A stretch of DNA of 64,000 bases from Himantopus leucocephalus (lineage: Eukaryota; Chordata; Aves; Charadriiformes; Recurvirostridae): assembly GCA_003993805.1 (NCBI GenBank), contig RSEF01000018.1:3667381-3731380 (forward strand), in the 5' to 3' direction. Both the position numbers and the translations under genes were made by a program. The notes under the pieces were generated by a model. The model had not been told where the DNA came from. It made no database searches and saw nothing but the letters and a program-made list of their open reading frames with translations. Position 1 is the first letter of the stretch, and the number at the start of each line of letters is the position of its first letter. This document shows, piece by piece, positions 39,614 to 51,919 of the stretch.

Positions 39614-39643
39614 GTGTGTGTGCGCGCACGTGTATGTGTGTGT
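39614..39643. repeat. 30-bp perfect purine-pyrimidine alternation (TG/CG), next to a gap
   Basis: Every dinucleotide step from 39614 to 39643 alternates purine and pyrimidine (GT, GC, AC, AT units), with the 10-bp palindrome GTGCGCGCAC at 39620-39629. This is the classical pattern for left-handed Z-DNA. The tract runs directly into the 100-N gap, so its full length is unknown. Confidence 0.85.
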
Positions 39644-39743
39644 NNNNNNNNNNNNNNNNNNNNNNNNNNNNNNNNNNNNNNNNNNNNNNNNNNNNNNNNN
39701 NNNNNNNNNNNNNNNNNNNNNNNNNNNNNNNNNNNNNNNNNNN
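39644..39743. other. Assembly gap (100 N)
   Basis: Exactly 100 N, a fixed-size gap. It begins at the end of a TG-type microsatellite, which probably caused the break. Confidence 0.99.
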
Positions 39744-40141
39744 AAGTTTAAGCTGGGCATCATCATCAGAAGGACAGAAGCCCTGGCCTGAGCTAGACGT
39801 TCCCCCGGCAGAGCCTAGCCTTCGGCACAGCCTCCTGTGCATTAGAGCCGTGAACCAGCCCTGACAGAAATAATGAAAGAAAGGGAGATTGTTGCTGAGT
39901 TTTGAATCTATTTCCAGAAAAGACCTTTGGCGTCAGGCATTTCATCCGAGGGCTTGAGGTTGCTGGTCTGTGACTCACTTCTGTCATTTAACTTAACTCA
40001 GTTTTATCTCCAGCTTCTGCTGTGGACTTGTGCCCGTTCATAACTGGTTACATCAAAATTCAGGAAACTATTCTGAGCTGAACTGGCATAAAATCCTGTG
40101 TGCAGAGAGTTGGGCCGGTTTGACCAGACTGACATCATATC

Positions 40142-40191
40142 GCATCTCCATATGGACTTTATGGAGATGTGCATATGGGCATCTCCATATG
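40142..40191. repeat. Compact repeat able to form two mutually exclusive hairpins
   Basis: GCATCTCCATATG occurs at 40142-40154 and again at 40179-40191. Between them, 40160-40169 (TATGGAGATG) is the reverse complement of both 40143-40152 and 40180-40189. The central arm can therefore pair with the left arm (7-nt loop) or the right arm (10-nt loop). No gene or transcript is known here. Confidence 0.8.
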
Positions 40192-42550
40192 TGCATAAAG
40201 AACAGTGCGTGTGTCCCCAGGCTGCACCCACGTCGTCTCTGTCCTGTTGTCCTTGGCGGTGGGATGTGATGCTTCAGCCCCGCTCCCAGACCTTTCTCAA
40301 ACCCTCACTGGGCAGGAGGGCTTCTGGCATCTCCAGATCTGTTTCTGCAGTCCTTCCCTGTCACCAACTCGGTTGTCCGTCTCCAGCTTACTTATTGTCC
40401 TTTGTAATTGGCTTTTTGCTAATTTGTTTGGTTATCTCTTGGAATGTAATAAATGAGAAAGATGAAGGTGACTTGGCATAATTATTCTCTGTTGGGTTAA
40501 TGGGGCCCTTCAACAAGCACAGAGTGATTATAAACATTAAGTCCAATTAGGAACATGGATAACAGTTCCGGGGAGAGATACACTTCTATATTTTTCTGAA
40601 CTGTGATGGATTTCCTCCCTTGCAGAGCTCAGTGTGTTTAGCTTTTCTGTATTCATGCACCTCCTTGGAGGGAAAACTGCCCATAAATACTGGGAAATGT
40701 CCCCAGTACTGTGAGGAAAAGGGTGCGTTTTAACTTCTTCGACCTCTGGCTCTGTGGCTTGCAACAGGACCCTCTAGGAGGAGGGGGAGGAATAGATCAG
40801 CCTCTGGGGAAGTGAAATGGGAAAAATAAAATAAAAAGAATGAGGAATAGAGAAATTTGAAAGGCCAAAAAACGCAAAGGCATTAATAATGACGGGCTCT
40901 GGAGGGGATGCGTAACAAGCAGCTGGTTCACCAGCGCAGGAGGCTGAAACTTACTCTGAAGTGACCGAGGTGAGATGTAGCAGATCAAGGAGATGGTAGC
41001 ACGGGCTTTGGCTGAGGAGGTTTTGGAGAAGGCACAGTACGTGAAGAGGAGGATCAGAATTGTCTTTTAAATGCTGATGTAGCGTTACAGGCTTTATTAG
41101 TCACCCAGACTGCAGGGATTGCATGGGATCTGAGCCGTATAGTCTATATGGATTTACTGGGGAGCTCTAGAGCAAGGACGCTGGGGAGTCACCAAGGAAA
41201 GCCACGCGGTGCACAGAGGCAAGGGCAGAAGGCGGCTCTGGCTGTGTTCCTGTGGTAGCAGATTGGAGCGCTTTGCTTTTAGTCTGGTTATCGTAGCATT
41301 TAATAGCAAACCTCTTAATGCAGCGTGCAGAAGACTGCACTTCTCGGGCTCTGAAAATCTGCAAGTCACTTTGCCTCCTTTTGTTTTGTTGGTCCCAGTC
41401 ATAAAATCCCGCTGACTGCTATGTCTTGCTGGCTTATAAAGTGCTTGGACATCTATGGGCAAAAAAGACTAGACAGAAATAGAGTGAAAAATCTCCTCTG
41501 TACTTTATTTGCAGTGCTTACCAAGAAATGGGCTATGGAAGTGATTACGTACTTCAGATGATGGAAACTGTTATTGGTGCAAAAGATTCACTGTGAGACA
41601 TAAAATTATTGCAAAAAGTATAAATCTAAGTACCATGTGAGCCTTTGATGCAAATGAGACGAAAAGGGCAGGAATGGGAAATGCACAGGGTCATATTCTG
41701 ATAGTTTTGCACAAAGCAGATGCTGCTGACAGTGAGCGAAGCAAGACAGAGCCGTAAGATGGCAACTGATTTGCCTGCCAGGTATTTGCTACCAAGAAAA
41801 ATACTTTTTTCTACGCCAGGCTGACCATGCTGAGGACATGGCTTCAGTGGCTTGGTTAAATACTCCCCTGCACGGTTGGCTCATGTCATTTGTGCAGCAA
41901 GGAGTGATAAAGTGCTGGGAGCCATGATGAGCCTGCTCAAGGTCACGATGGTAAAATTTGCGAAGTAAACTGTTAAACTTAACAGTGTGTGTGAAGAGGG
42001 GTCCCAAGTTGGGCTTTGGGAGGTGAACCAACAGGCAACAGGTCATTTGGGCAGGGAAAATGCCGGGCTCTTAAACAGTCTGGTAGAAATACACTCATGG
42101 GATAAGAACTCTTGCGAAAATAAGCCTGGGCTCCAAAGAAAATGATTGTGTGGTAGCGCGCCTGAAGCAAAGGCTGAGGCTGGGATGTGCCTGCCAGCTG
42201 CCTGCGGGGAGAAGGCATGAGACAAGGTGGAGGGCTTGTGCCAAAGCCTTTCTGGTTTTCTTGGGAGGAGTGGACACACTGACTGTGGTGTTGCAAAGAA
42301 GGGGCCGAATCCTGAGTAGGAAAGGGAAGGAGGAGAAGATCTGTAGGTGCGGAGAAGCTGGTGTGGACAGGCTGTGGTCCGTAATCTGGGCTGGAGCTGA
42401 GCTGCCAAATGCAGCTCCAAGGGGGATGAGCATCGTAAGGTTGTGCTGCTCGAAGACCACCCCTCTGTGACATGGTGTTAAAGGCTGAAGATGTACAAAG
42501 GTGAACAGTGTCCCTCGGGTAGGTGAGGAAAGGTCACAAGCTCTCAGTTT

Positions 42551-42903
42551 TCACCCTGGAAAGAATTTAATAGCAGTGTAAGTCTCTGTGGTCAGGGCTC
42601 TTCTGTCTGTCGTGGGATTGACTTAGAGCAGTGATGCAGAAAGCTATGGCGGAGCAGAAACAACCTAGTTAAATCTGAGCTACAAACTAGAGCAAAACAG
42701 GCACCTGAAAAATCACTTGAAGGCAANTCACCCTGGAAAGAATTTAATAGCAGTGTAAGTCTCTGTGGTCAGGGCTCTTCTGTCTGCCATGGGATTGACT
42801 TAGAGCAGTGATGCAGAAAGCTATGGCAGAGCAGAAACAACCTAGTTAAATCTGAGCTACAAACTGGAGCAAAACAGGCACCTGAAAAATCACTTGAAGG
42901 CAA
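42551..42903. repeat. 176-bp segment present twice around an N, 4 mismatches
   Basis: 42551-42726 and 42728-42903 are two 176-bp copies separated by one N at 42727, aligned end to end without gaps and differing at four positions (two adjacent to the TCTGTCTG motif, one GCGGAG/GCAGAG, one CTAGAG/CTGGAG). Equal length and the N boundary point to unmerged overlapping contigs from two haplotypes; a true recent tandem duplication is the alternative. Confidence 0.85.
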
Positions 42904-42931
42904 AGGAAGAGCAAGGCAAGGGAGTAGAAAG

Positions 42932-43108
42932 CAACAGGTAGGTAGAAGATGGGGATTAAAGCAAAATGCCCAAGAAACATTTCTGATCAGGCTTTGTCCC
43001 CGTAAGGTGTCTTTGCTTANCAACAGGTAGGTAGAAGATGGGGATTAAAGCAAAATGCCCAAGAAACATTTCTGATCAGGCTTTGTCCCCGTAAGGTATC
43101 TTTGCTTA
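42932..43108. repeat. 88-bp segment present twice around an N, 1 mismatch
   Basis: 42932-43019 and 43021-43108 are 88-bp copies on either side of N at 43020, with one difference (GGTGTC versus GGTATC). It lies 28 bp after the preceding duplicated pair, so the contig between the two Ns is very short and overlaps both neighbours. Confidence 0.85.
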
Positions 43109-46100
43109 GCTTGCTCACTGAAACCTTACACCTACAGTGAAAATTAAATTCACTCTCCATCGGTTCGTCTCGTAATTGAACAATTTGAAAGAGTCCACCT
43201 GAAATCCCCAAAACCACTTTGTTGTACTCAGCCTGCTCTCCTCCTGGACGGGTAGCACGTCAGAAGGGTTTCGGGAGTCAGCTTTGCCGTGAGTTGTCTC
43301 TGATTCATATTTAATCAGAACTTGGACAGAAGACACCGGGTCTGAGCCCAAACCACCAGCACTCAATTGAAGATTATAGTTCAGAAGGCTGTGCTTAATC
43401 AGAGCTTGGGTACAGGTGGCTATATTTTTTTCCAGTCTCCGGACTAATTATTTTTTATTAGTTGTCTTTGGTCTCAGTGCCCTGTACCTAACTTGTTCTG
43501 CAGGAATGCAAATACGGTTTAGCTTGGCTTGAGCTCTCCTCTCCCCCTGAAATGTTTTGGGTTAGTGCAAGTCACTCCCATTTTCCTTTTAATTTCCCGC
43601 GTNGATTGAAGCCCACGCTGCTGCGTCTGTCAGCCCAGCAATGGCACATGTCGGCTAAAACTGTTCTGCCCACATCGTGGCCACGGGAGTGGAGTGACCC
43701 ACAGCTGAGGGAAGCTCGGGGTCCACACAGGCTCCTCCAGCAGCATTACCCTCCGCGCCGCTGGGTAGCGGCTGGACTGTTTCCATAGGGAAAGCTGTTT
43801 AACTGCATGTCCACACGGGGCGTCTACAAACTAATAGTCTGAAATGAAGAGCTCTGGCTGTGTCCTATTTTTGGATCCTTGTGTGGTACAGGAAAGGGAG
43901 GGAGGCTTTTATTCCCTGGGGAGAACCAATTCACGAATTTCAGATGCGATTTGTTTTCCAACGTGATAAATATTCTGTGGGATTTATACTGTAATCACAG
44001 AGCTGAGGAGATACCTGGGATCTGGTCCAATGTCTCATTTTATCTTTGTATGCCATCTCCACGTTGTCCGGGAACACTCACTCCGGGAGCTATTTTGAGA
44101 GAGAGAAAGAAAGAGGAGCTGGGGCTGCGCAGCGCCGTGCCCGGCCGAGGGGCTGGTGGGCATGGGCTGCTGCTCTCCCGGCACCTCCCGCCTCTGTCGC
44201 ATCGCGGTTGGTTAGAGAGAAGGTTTAATTTGAGCTTGTGGTGAGCTAATTCTGTACTGTCTGGAGTTTTGGTTATGTCATGAGTTATGACACCGTTTAT
44301 CCCCAGCTCAAAGTGCCACCAAAGTATTTTTGATCCTTTTCTATTCTTCACCTGGCAAGTCTTAAACTGGTATTTATTTATTTTTTTTTTTTAGTTCACG
44401 CCACTTCCCAGACTGGTTTGATTCCTTGGCTCTCGGTGATGTTGCATCAGGGCACAGAATAGCAACTGCCTTCACAGTAACCAAAATAAAAGTGACACAG
44501 GCTGTTAATCAAGAGAAGTCAACTGGGGTCAGAAGTGTTTCCAGCCATTTTGCATAAGCAAGATACGAGGTTTAAATCTTGCTGCTAAACAAGATTAAAG
44601 GCGCCCATGGCCTCTTGCACCACAGGAATTCTGACATTCCTGTGTGAAAATGCCAAATGTTTTTTTTCTTCTAGCCTTAACCTTGTGAAGTCTGACAGCC
44701 AAAGTCTCTGGCCAGAAAGTGTCTGATTTGTTTTATCCAGGGTCCAAACGCACACGGCAGCCTGGACTTATCCCATGTAGTTTCAGCACCTGAAACTCCT
44801 GCTCCGTATCTAGTCGAGGAGGGGAGAGACAAGCACTTTCAGAGGACACTTCAATCACCCTAAGGTTTAATTTTTCCTTGGTCAGCCCTGGCTTTCTTGA
44901 GGTGTGTCCCAGTGACTGTGGTCCAAAGCTGCGTGCCGTAGGGTGGATCTTGGAGCTGTTCAGGATGAACGCAGACCTACCTGTGGTTCTCAGCAGCCCC
45001 TGCACGGCATGCAGGTGGAAACCAGAACCGGCGTGTATTAGCTGGAAGAGGAGCTTAAGATATTTCAGCTGGTCTAGAACTGGAGCTCCAGCCTGGGATA
45101 CCGTGTCCCTTAAGGCAGAAATTCAAGAGGAAAAATATTGAAAGAAATTAAAGAGAATATATGGATTTTTAAAATGTCATATATCATTGTCTCATGCAGT
45201 CAGAAATGTGCATTTGTCATATGTGTCTGCTGAATTGAAGATGAAAGCTCTGTAGGCTCTTCGGCATCGCAAGCCGGATGTTGAAAGCGAGCAGTTATCT
45301 GCCTGAGAGCGTGCCTCGGTGGCAAAATACCAACAGCACCTCTGCAGTGATATAGGTCTGTGCTGTGTACGAGAGCGTGTGGCTGTGTGTAAAACATAGG
45401 AGAATTAAGTGCTTTCCTTGACGGTGTTACAGAGAAGCGTCAAAGGCACAGAGCTGGTAGGAAATGCTGTTGGTTTTTACATGGAGGAGAAGGAAAAAGA
45501 TGTCCATGGGAAACATATCAGTGGAATTTACTGACTCAGCTGCAGAGCTCAGGGGAAAGTACTGTTATCTAAAAAAAATAAAAAATATGTATGTTAGACA
45601 AGCTCTACAGCGAAATGGCTGCAGAGGCTTTGGTCTGTTCCTTCAGAGTAGGGGAAGACTGGATTTTCCATCCCTGCTTTTTTGGGGTAGCAAGGAAAGA
45701 GGCGGCTGTCTGTATTGCAGGTCACCAAGGAATGACCAGCCAGAACGGCTTAGGGAAAACCCCAAAATCGACAAAACCTTTCAAGCCTACATCTTCTGGA
45801 GTCACAGTGATAAAACACTGCTTTGGGCTGCAGGGACTGTCAGAAGTATGTGGGTCACATGCCCAAAACTGTCCTGTTTCTTCCTAGAGGGGTATATTGC
45901 AATGTGGTGCTTGGAGCCATTGGACGGGACCAGGGTAGAAGTTCACTGGATGTGTCTTGGTACCTCTGTCCAGTGCTACTAAAGCATCGCAGATCAGCAC
46001 ACGTTTTTGAGCAGAGCCCATTTGAATCTCTTTCTCCCCTCCTCCAGCGTTTCCTGTAGCACTTCTGCTGCTGATCCCAGCTATATCTTGTTTGACCAAG

Positions 46101-48842
46101 TCATTCCTTGTCTGCTTTCTTTAGCTCCCTTCGCTTAGCCAAGTCGTAAATCTGGATTTGCAGTTGATATTGTTCCCAGGGAAGCAGACAGGGAAAGTGC
46201 AGACAGGGGGTTATGACTTCCCTCAGGGATGCGGTTGAGAGGAATAATTGGCCTATCAAATGGAATAGATGTGAAGTAGTAGTCTGAAAATAATGGACAA
46301 GTGAACTGATTTGGAAGGAAATCACCCCTGTTTTAAGGATTGCCTTCATGGGAAAACCCTTTTAATCTCTGCATTTCCCCCCTCTGAGATCTCAGGCTGT
46401 TTTGGGGGATTTGAATCATGTCAGCTGTTTCATAATTTGTATTGTTTGTTTGGTTTGGATCTCTCTTTTTTTTTTTTTTCCTGAAATCTTTTTCCTTTAC
46501 CAAGTTGTTTATGAGACTGAATTACAGAAAGTGATTCCGCAGGGGCTGTCCCCACCTGGGAGCTAAGTGGCTGCACGGACAGGTCAGAGTGCTCTCAGAA
46601 ACCCCACAGAGTCAGGGCAATGGCTTGCGAAAAACAAAAGCAAGCAGCGTGAATTTCTCATGTACCATCTGGCTTTGGCTTGTTTGGGATCAGGGGTCCT
46701 ATTTAGCTCCCGTTTGCTGCGGTGTTGGTGAGGAGCAGCCTGAGGGGTCAGTGGGGTGGCATTGCTATTTCCAACTGATGCAACCCGCCCTGGCGTTACC
46801 CCTGGTGTTTGTTTTGGACAAAGGGAGCTCTGGCGGGGAAATGAGGGAGTTCAATCGCAGTAAGAGGCTGTTTGCGTGCTTTTAAACAAATATTGAAAAA
46901 CTTTCCAAGATAAGATTGCAAGATAATAATTCCATGTTGCCTTTTGCTTTTCATTTGCGTGCATGAACGTATCGTGTTCAATAGCGAAGGGTCTCCAAGT
47001 GTGGGCAGTGTCTTGGTCGGTCGTTACAAGGGAGCACGGGAGAGCTTCATCTCTCGCCCTGCCACAGTGTCCTTTGTCACCACGAGCAAGTCGCAGCGCT
47101 GCGCTTCCCCACCTGGGCACACACCGGGTTCTTTCTCCTCCTCTCCGATTATGAATTCTCTTGGGGCAGCCGCATTGAGCAGTGCCTGAACACAATGATG
47201 CCTTGTGGCTCTATTGTTATACAAATGCCCATAATAGATGCTTTTATGCACATTATTGGACTTCTGTCGTCTGTTTGGGATAGATAAACTGTAGATCAGT
47301 GAGACTGTCTTCCCTAAGATCGTATATTGCGCATGCAGCAAAGCCATGATTAGCACGGACCTGTTCTGCTGTGTAGCCCTGTGCAGTAACTACTGTACCT
47401 TCCACTGCAGCGATAAAATAGTTGGAGCAAGAGGATAGTTAAATCTGCCTGATGCATCCTTCAAAACCTTTGGGCTTGATGCTATTTACTAAAAGGATCT
47501 TTTGATGCTTCTCGCAGCTGTAGAAACACTTATGCGCTGCATGGGGGCTGTGCTGTCAGCGGCGGAGCGGGCTGAGCCTGTGAAATGAAACCTGGCAGCA
47601 ACTGCAAAGACTGTTTAGCATTCAGGATCGCAGGGAACGGCCGTTGCAAAGAGCCTGTGAGCTCTTTGTGTTCCAGAGGAGCAGAGAGGGGACTCCCAGA
47701 CCTCTCTCCTGGGGAGTGGGCCTTGAATCTTTCCTCCCTGCACACGGCGGGAACATGCTAAAGGAATCTATCCTGCAGCTTGATGAAGAATGTAATAGAT
47801 TTTATGTATAGACTAGATTTACCACAGACATAAACTAATGCATCTTCTTTAGCTCCAGTTGCACTGAGTGATGTCTCTGTCCCTTTTCCTTTAAATGTGA
47901 ATTGTGATTCACGGTCCTCAAGCAGCAAGCTGGGCTCTGATGTGGCTGCAGGGATTCCTTCTGTTGCACCTCCACAGTAGGTGACAGTCTCCTACCTGGA
48001 AAAACCCTGCAAACCCTGTTTTCTTAAACCCTAGAGCCTCAGAGATGTTGGAGATGGGAAATTGTTATGCTTCAGCAGCTGAGAAGTTGAAGGAGTCTCT
48101 GGGTATATGCAAAAAGCAATCAATGCAAATTCAGAAATCTAAGTTGGCAAACTCTTAGAGTTGCAGATCGAGCCCGTTACCGGAGCGTTGTTTATTAGCT
48201 ATCGCATTTTGATAATTGTTATCATCATATATTAAAGCCTTTGGTTAATTCCAATCTTTTCCCCCCACAAATTAGGAAGACTTGGTGCATTAAGGTCTGT
48301 TCTAGTGGCAAACAACAGCTGCACAGAATTTAGATGGAAAACGGGTCAATGTTTGGCAAAGCACTTGTGTAGGCTAGGAGCCCCAGGGAGGGAGGAGATC
48401 CACAACCCTTTGTGCCCTGCAGTGGGGACGAGCACCGAGCCTCTCTATCGGCCACTGCAAGCTACTGGCAGCTCATGTCACCTTGATTTCAAGCAGAAGA
48501 GGCTTTTCTGGATCAAACAAGTGGTTCGAAAGTGTGGAACGTGAGCAGCCTCTGACATCCCAGTAAGGGGGCTGCAAATCTGCCCGGTGCTTACAGCTTG
48601 GCGTGATCTGTGACAAGTTTCGAGAGTAGCATTCAGGACAAAAGTATTTGCTCTCCACGTTTATATAAAAGCCACAACCAATTCAGGGTGAGGCTGGGAC
48701 TAATCCAGAGTGCAATATCTAGTAGCTTTCATGACTTATGGTATCTTTGCAAACTCATGGGAGCAATTACTTTTGCCCAAAAATTTATATCATGGATTTT
48801 GCTTCTTTGTAGTGAATTATCCATGAGCAATTTGAAGTCTGA

Positions 48843-48900
48843 TGACGCTTGCGTATAATTTAAAGTAGTTCTGACACTTGTATATAATTTAAAGTAGTTC
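48843..48900. repeat. 29-bp tandem duplication
   Basis: Two adjacent 29-bp units (48843-48871 and 48872-48900), both ending in TATAATTTAAAGTAGTTC and diverged at a few positions in the first part. No N is present, so this is a genuine local duplication. Confidence 0.85.
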
Positions 48901-49930
48901 ACAAAATAATCTCTGGTTTGTAAATTGGAGTGAACAGTGCAGGAGCACATATGCAAAACCTGAGCTTGGCTCCCGGCAGGTTAGCGCTGCCTGGCACTGC
49001 AGAGGCAGCCTCCTCTCTGTCCAGTTTGGAGTGTGACCAGTTCAAACTTTTCACAGCAAAAAGAGTTTTCTAGAGCAGCTTTAAAATGAATGGCAAGAGA
49101 TCATTAGCTGATATGCAAATAAGGGAGTTATCTCTCCTAGGAAAGACTTTTTTTTCCTATTGAAGAATTGAAACTTGTTTTGCCGCTTAGAACAGTCGCA
49201 TCTCCCAAAACTGCATGTGTTATTTGGCAATTGCCGTCCAAATCTGATAACCCTGGCAATCTGTTGCTTTGGAATTCTCTGTTTTATAAGATGGCGTTTG
49301 CAGAGTCGCTGTTGAAATCCCAGCTGAAGGAAGTAACAGTCTCATTGTTCCCCTGCCCAACAGAACATATCAACGAGAGGAGGAAAACAGCCGGCAGAGC
49401 GAGTTGCAATCTGCTCACAGCCAGGCTCCCGAGCCCGTCCTCCCTGCCTCCGAAGAAGGTTTTCAAAGTGGGAGGGATTTTGAGTGGGATTAGCTGGGAA
49501 CTGGGAACCTGATCTTTAGATCTGCCTAGTGAACCCTTTCATGGCAACTGTGTCCTGGCTGGCGGGGACATCCGTGGGATGGTGGTGGCCGTGCAAGCTG
49601 CAGTGAGTTATGTCTGGAGCTGTAGGAGCAGAGCCGAGTCTGTAGGACCAGCGTCAGCAGACTCCGCATATTCAGCAGCCTCAGCTAAGAATGGCCTTTA
49701 CTGCCTCTTCTCCAGCATTGGGGTCCTTTGGGACCCCGTGGCAGAGGAGAGCGGGACAGCGCCACGCTGCAGAAAGCTGGTGTGCGTTTCCGAGCAGTTT
49801 GTCTCTGGCCTTGTTTGTAGCTCTCCTGCTCTTCACAGCCATGTGACATCAGCAGTATCTGCTCTGCTGAGAGCTGGGGTGACATTCACCCCATCTAATC
49901 CAGCCATGTAAAGCCAGATTGGCACGTAAA

Positions 49931-50005
49931 CGGGACAGCTGGGGTACTCTGGAGTTGGCTCTTCTCTNCGGGACAGCTGGGGTACACTGGAGTTGGCTCT
50001 TCTCT
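49931..50005. repeat. 37-bp segment present twice around an N, 1 mismatch
   Basis: 49931-49967 and 49969-50005 are 37-bp copies on either side of N at 49968 with one difference (TACTCT versus TACACT). Same assembly-junction pattern as at 3487, 42727 and 43020. Confidence 0.8.
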
Positions 50006-51845
50006 CCCTCTGGATATCTAACACAGGGTTGGGTGACTCACCTTGCACGCTGGAGGACCAGTGCAGACTGAACGCTCATTTTGAGGTGGTAGAAAAAAAA
50101 TGCTAGAAATGGTACCTTATAAATGCAATCATTGCCTCAGAGCTGTTTGGTATGTTGGTAGATAACAGTCCTGAAAGACCACCAGACATCAGCACTGAGA
50201 CCACTGTCTCCTGTTCCTGCTGCCCCCAGTAAATACTCTTCTACTGACCAAATGGTGCATACTGATTAACGTGCGCTTGCTCTTTTCAGTCGTAATTTCT
50301 TTACAGACCAGGTAAAGGCTTAAGCCGCCGGCTTCGTTTTTGGACTGAGTGCTGGACCCAGCACGGGTGACCATCAGTGCCAGGCTCTCATCCACACAGC
50401 AGTGTTCCTGTCGAAGCAGACTTGAGCACTGTGAGGCCTCGCTGGCTCGTGGTTTATTCTCCCGTTCAGTCCCTTGTGCTGGTTCTGCAATCCCAGAATG
50501 AAAACCAGTCCTCTAAAGTCCCCCATTGCTTGGTGCAAGCGTTCGTGGTGATGGAGCACCTTTTGTGGGGGAGTGTAGGTCTGTGTTGGGGAAGATTTCA
50601 CCACCATTTACACAAGTCCAAAACCCGCTATCGGCTGTAGGAGAAACTATTGGTAAAGAAATTCTCCAGGCACCCTCATCTTGTGCCACTCCTGCCTGCT
50701 GTATCCCACTGCTCTGACTGTGGCTGCTCAAAGTCAGCATCAGTGGAAATCCCGACTCCATTGTATCTGCCTGCGGCTGCTGTGTGGCTGTTTATCTCCC
50801 CATGGCTGTTGCTGAGGTTTGAGAACTTGGTTTGTTTAGTCCCTGAGTCTGCTCTCGCCCATGACGATGTCAAGGATTTTTCTGCAGTTTGTAAAATTGC
50901 CCATTCATATAAATGCAGCTGAATGGTTTCCATGGGAACGGGGCGCTCAGCTTGCTCCACATTGGGAACTATGATTTGCGTTTATGAATAAATATAAAAC
51001 CTTGCTACCTCAAAGACCCTGGGATGGAAAAGGAGCGACTGCTGGTGAAGAAATAGCGGGAGGGACAACTGCAAGACCCGTGTCAGTGCAGACGGCAGAA
51101 AGGCCAATGTTTGGGCAGGAAGAGGCTGAGACCTGAGCTCGGACTGAGCCCTTGGGCGTAGCACGCTTGGAGCAGGAATCCCGACGACTGGAGACGGTTT
51201 GGATTTTTCTGACCGTGAGATTCAGCAAGGTGGCACAGGTCTTATTGTCACCGCAGCGTTAACTGGTGTGATCTGTTGTAAAGAGGCTCGTCTTCCCTGC
51301 TGAGGGCACAAGGATCTGAGATGAAGGTTTTTCAGTTATTTGGCAGTTCATAAAACCAGGCTGTGACTTAAGGGAGAGCGCGCTTTTGCAGCAGGTCTGG
51401 AGACGGAGGGGCAAAAGGGCACGCTGTCCTTTTAGTACAGAGTGAGGCAGGTGAGGACCGTCCCTTGGAGCTGGAGCCCATGCTGGCAATAGGAGAAATT
51501 TTTAAAGTATTTTAATTAAGCTTTCTGTTGGAGAGAATTAAACATAGCAGTAAATCCTTCAGGGAGGTCTTGTTTATTCTTTAGAGGATAGTGTCCGTAG
51601 GAGGGTACAGAAGCACTTAAACTGAGGTGTCTTCACCCACGCAGCAGCCAGGCAGCCCGACCGGCTGGCTCCTGGTCCCCTTTGCAGCCAACGGCATCCG
51701 TGACCTGGATTAGGTGCAATTACTTGGGTAACCTTGTCATGAAGATAAGCTGAGATGAATTTTGTCAACTCATTTTTGCTTGCAGGTGTTTAACCATAAC
51801 CTTAATGCAACACAAAGTAGCCAATAAGAATGGGATTAACCTTGG

Positions 51846-51919
51846 GGTTTTTTTTTTGTTTGGTTGGGTCTTTTGTGGGTTTTGGGTTTCATTTTGGGGT
51901 TGGTTTTTTTTTTTTTGGT
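51846..51919. repeat. T/G-only low-complexity tract with G4 potential
   Basis: A stretch nearly devoid of A and C on the plus strand. Runs of G at 51866-51868, 51877-51879, 51884-51886 and 51896-51899 could form a two- to three-tier quadruplex with loops of 8, 4 and 9 nt. It may be an old insertion tail or just strand-biased simple sequence. Confidence 0.6.

Larger units (their letters stand above)
39744..51845. other. Non-coding stretch with clustered assembly junctions
   Basis: No gene recognised in about 12 kb. Contains an alternative-hairpin repeat (40142-40191), duplicated segments around Ns (42551-42903, 42932-43108, 49931-50005), a lone N at 43603 and a 29-bp tandem duplication (48843-48900). 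The largest frame (plus 45464-45982, 172 codons) is not recognisable and begins in ordinary sequence. Confidence 0.6.

Noticed and set aside
43985..44035. Possible decayed CR1 LINE 3' end (minus orientation)
   Set aside because: Only a loose resemblance (aatcacagag...ggtccaatg); too short and diverged to call without a RepeatMasker search.
45464..45982. 172-codon plus-strand frame
   Set aside because: No domain or motif, lysine- and arginine-rich start in AT-rich DNA; likely chance.
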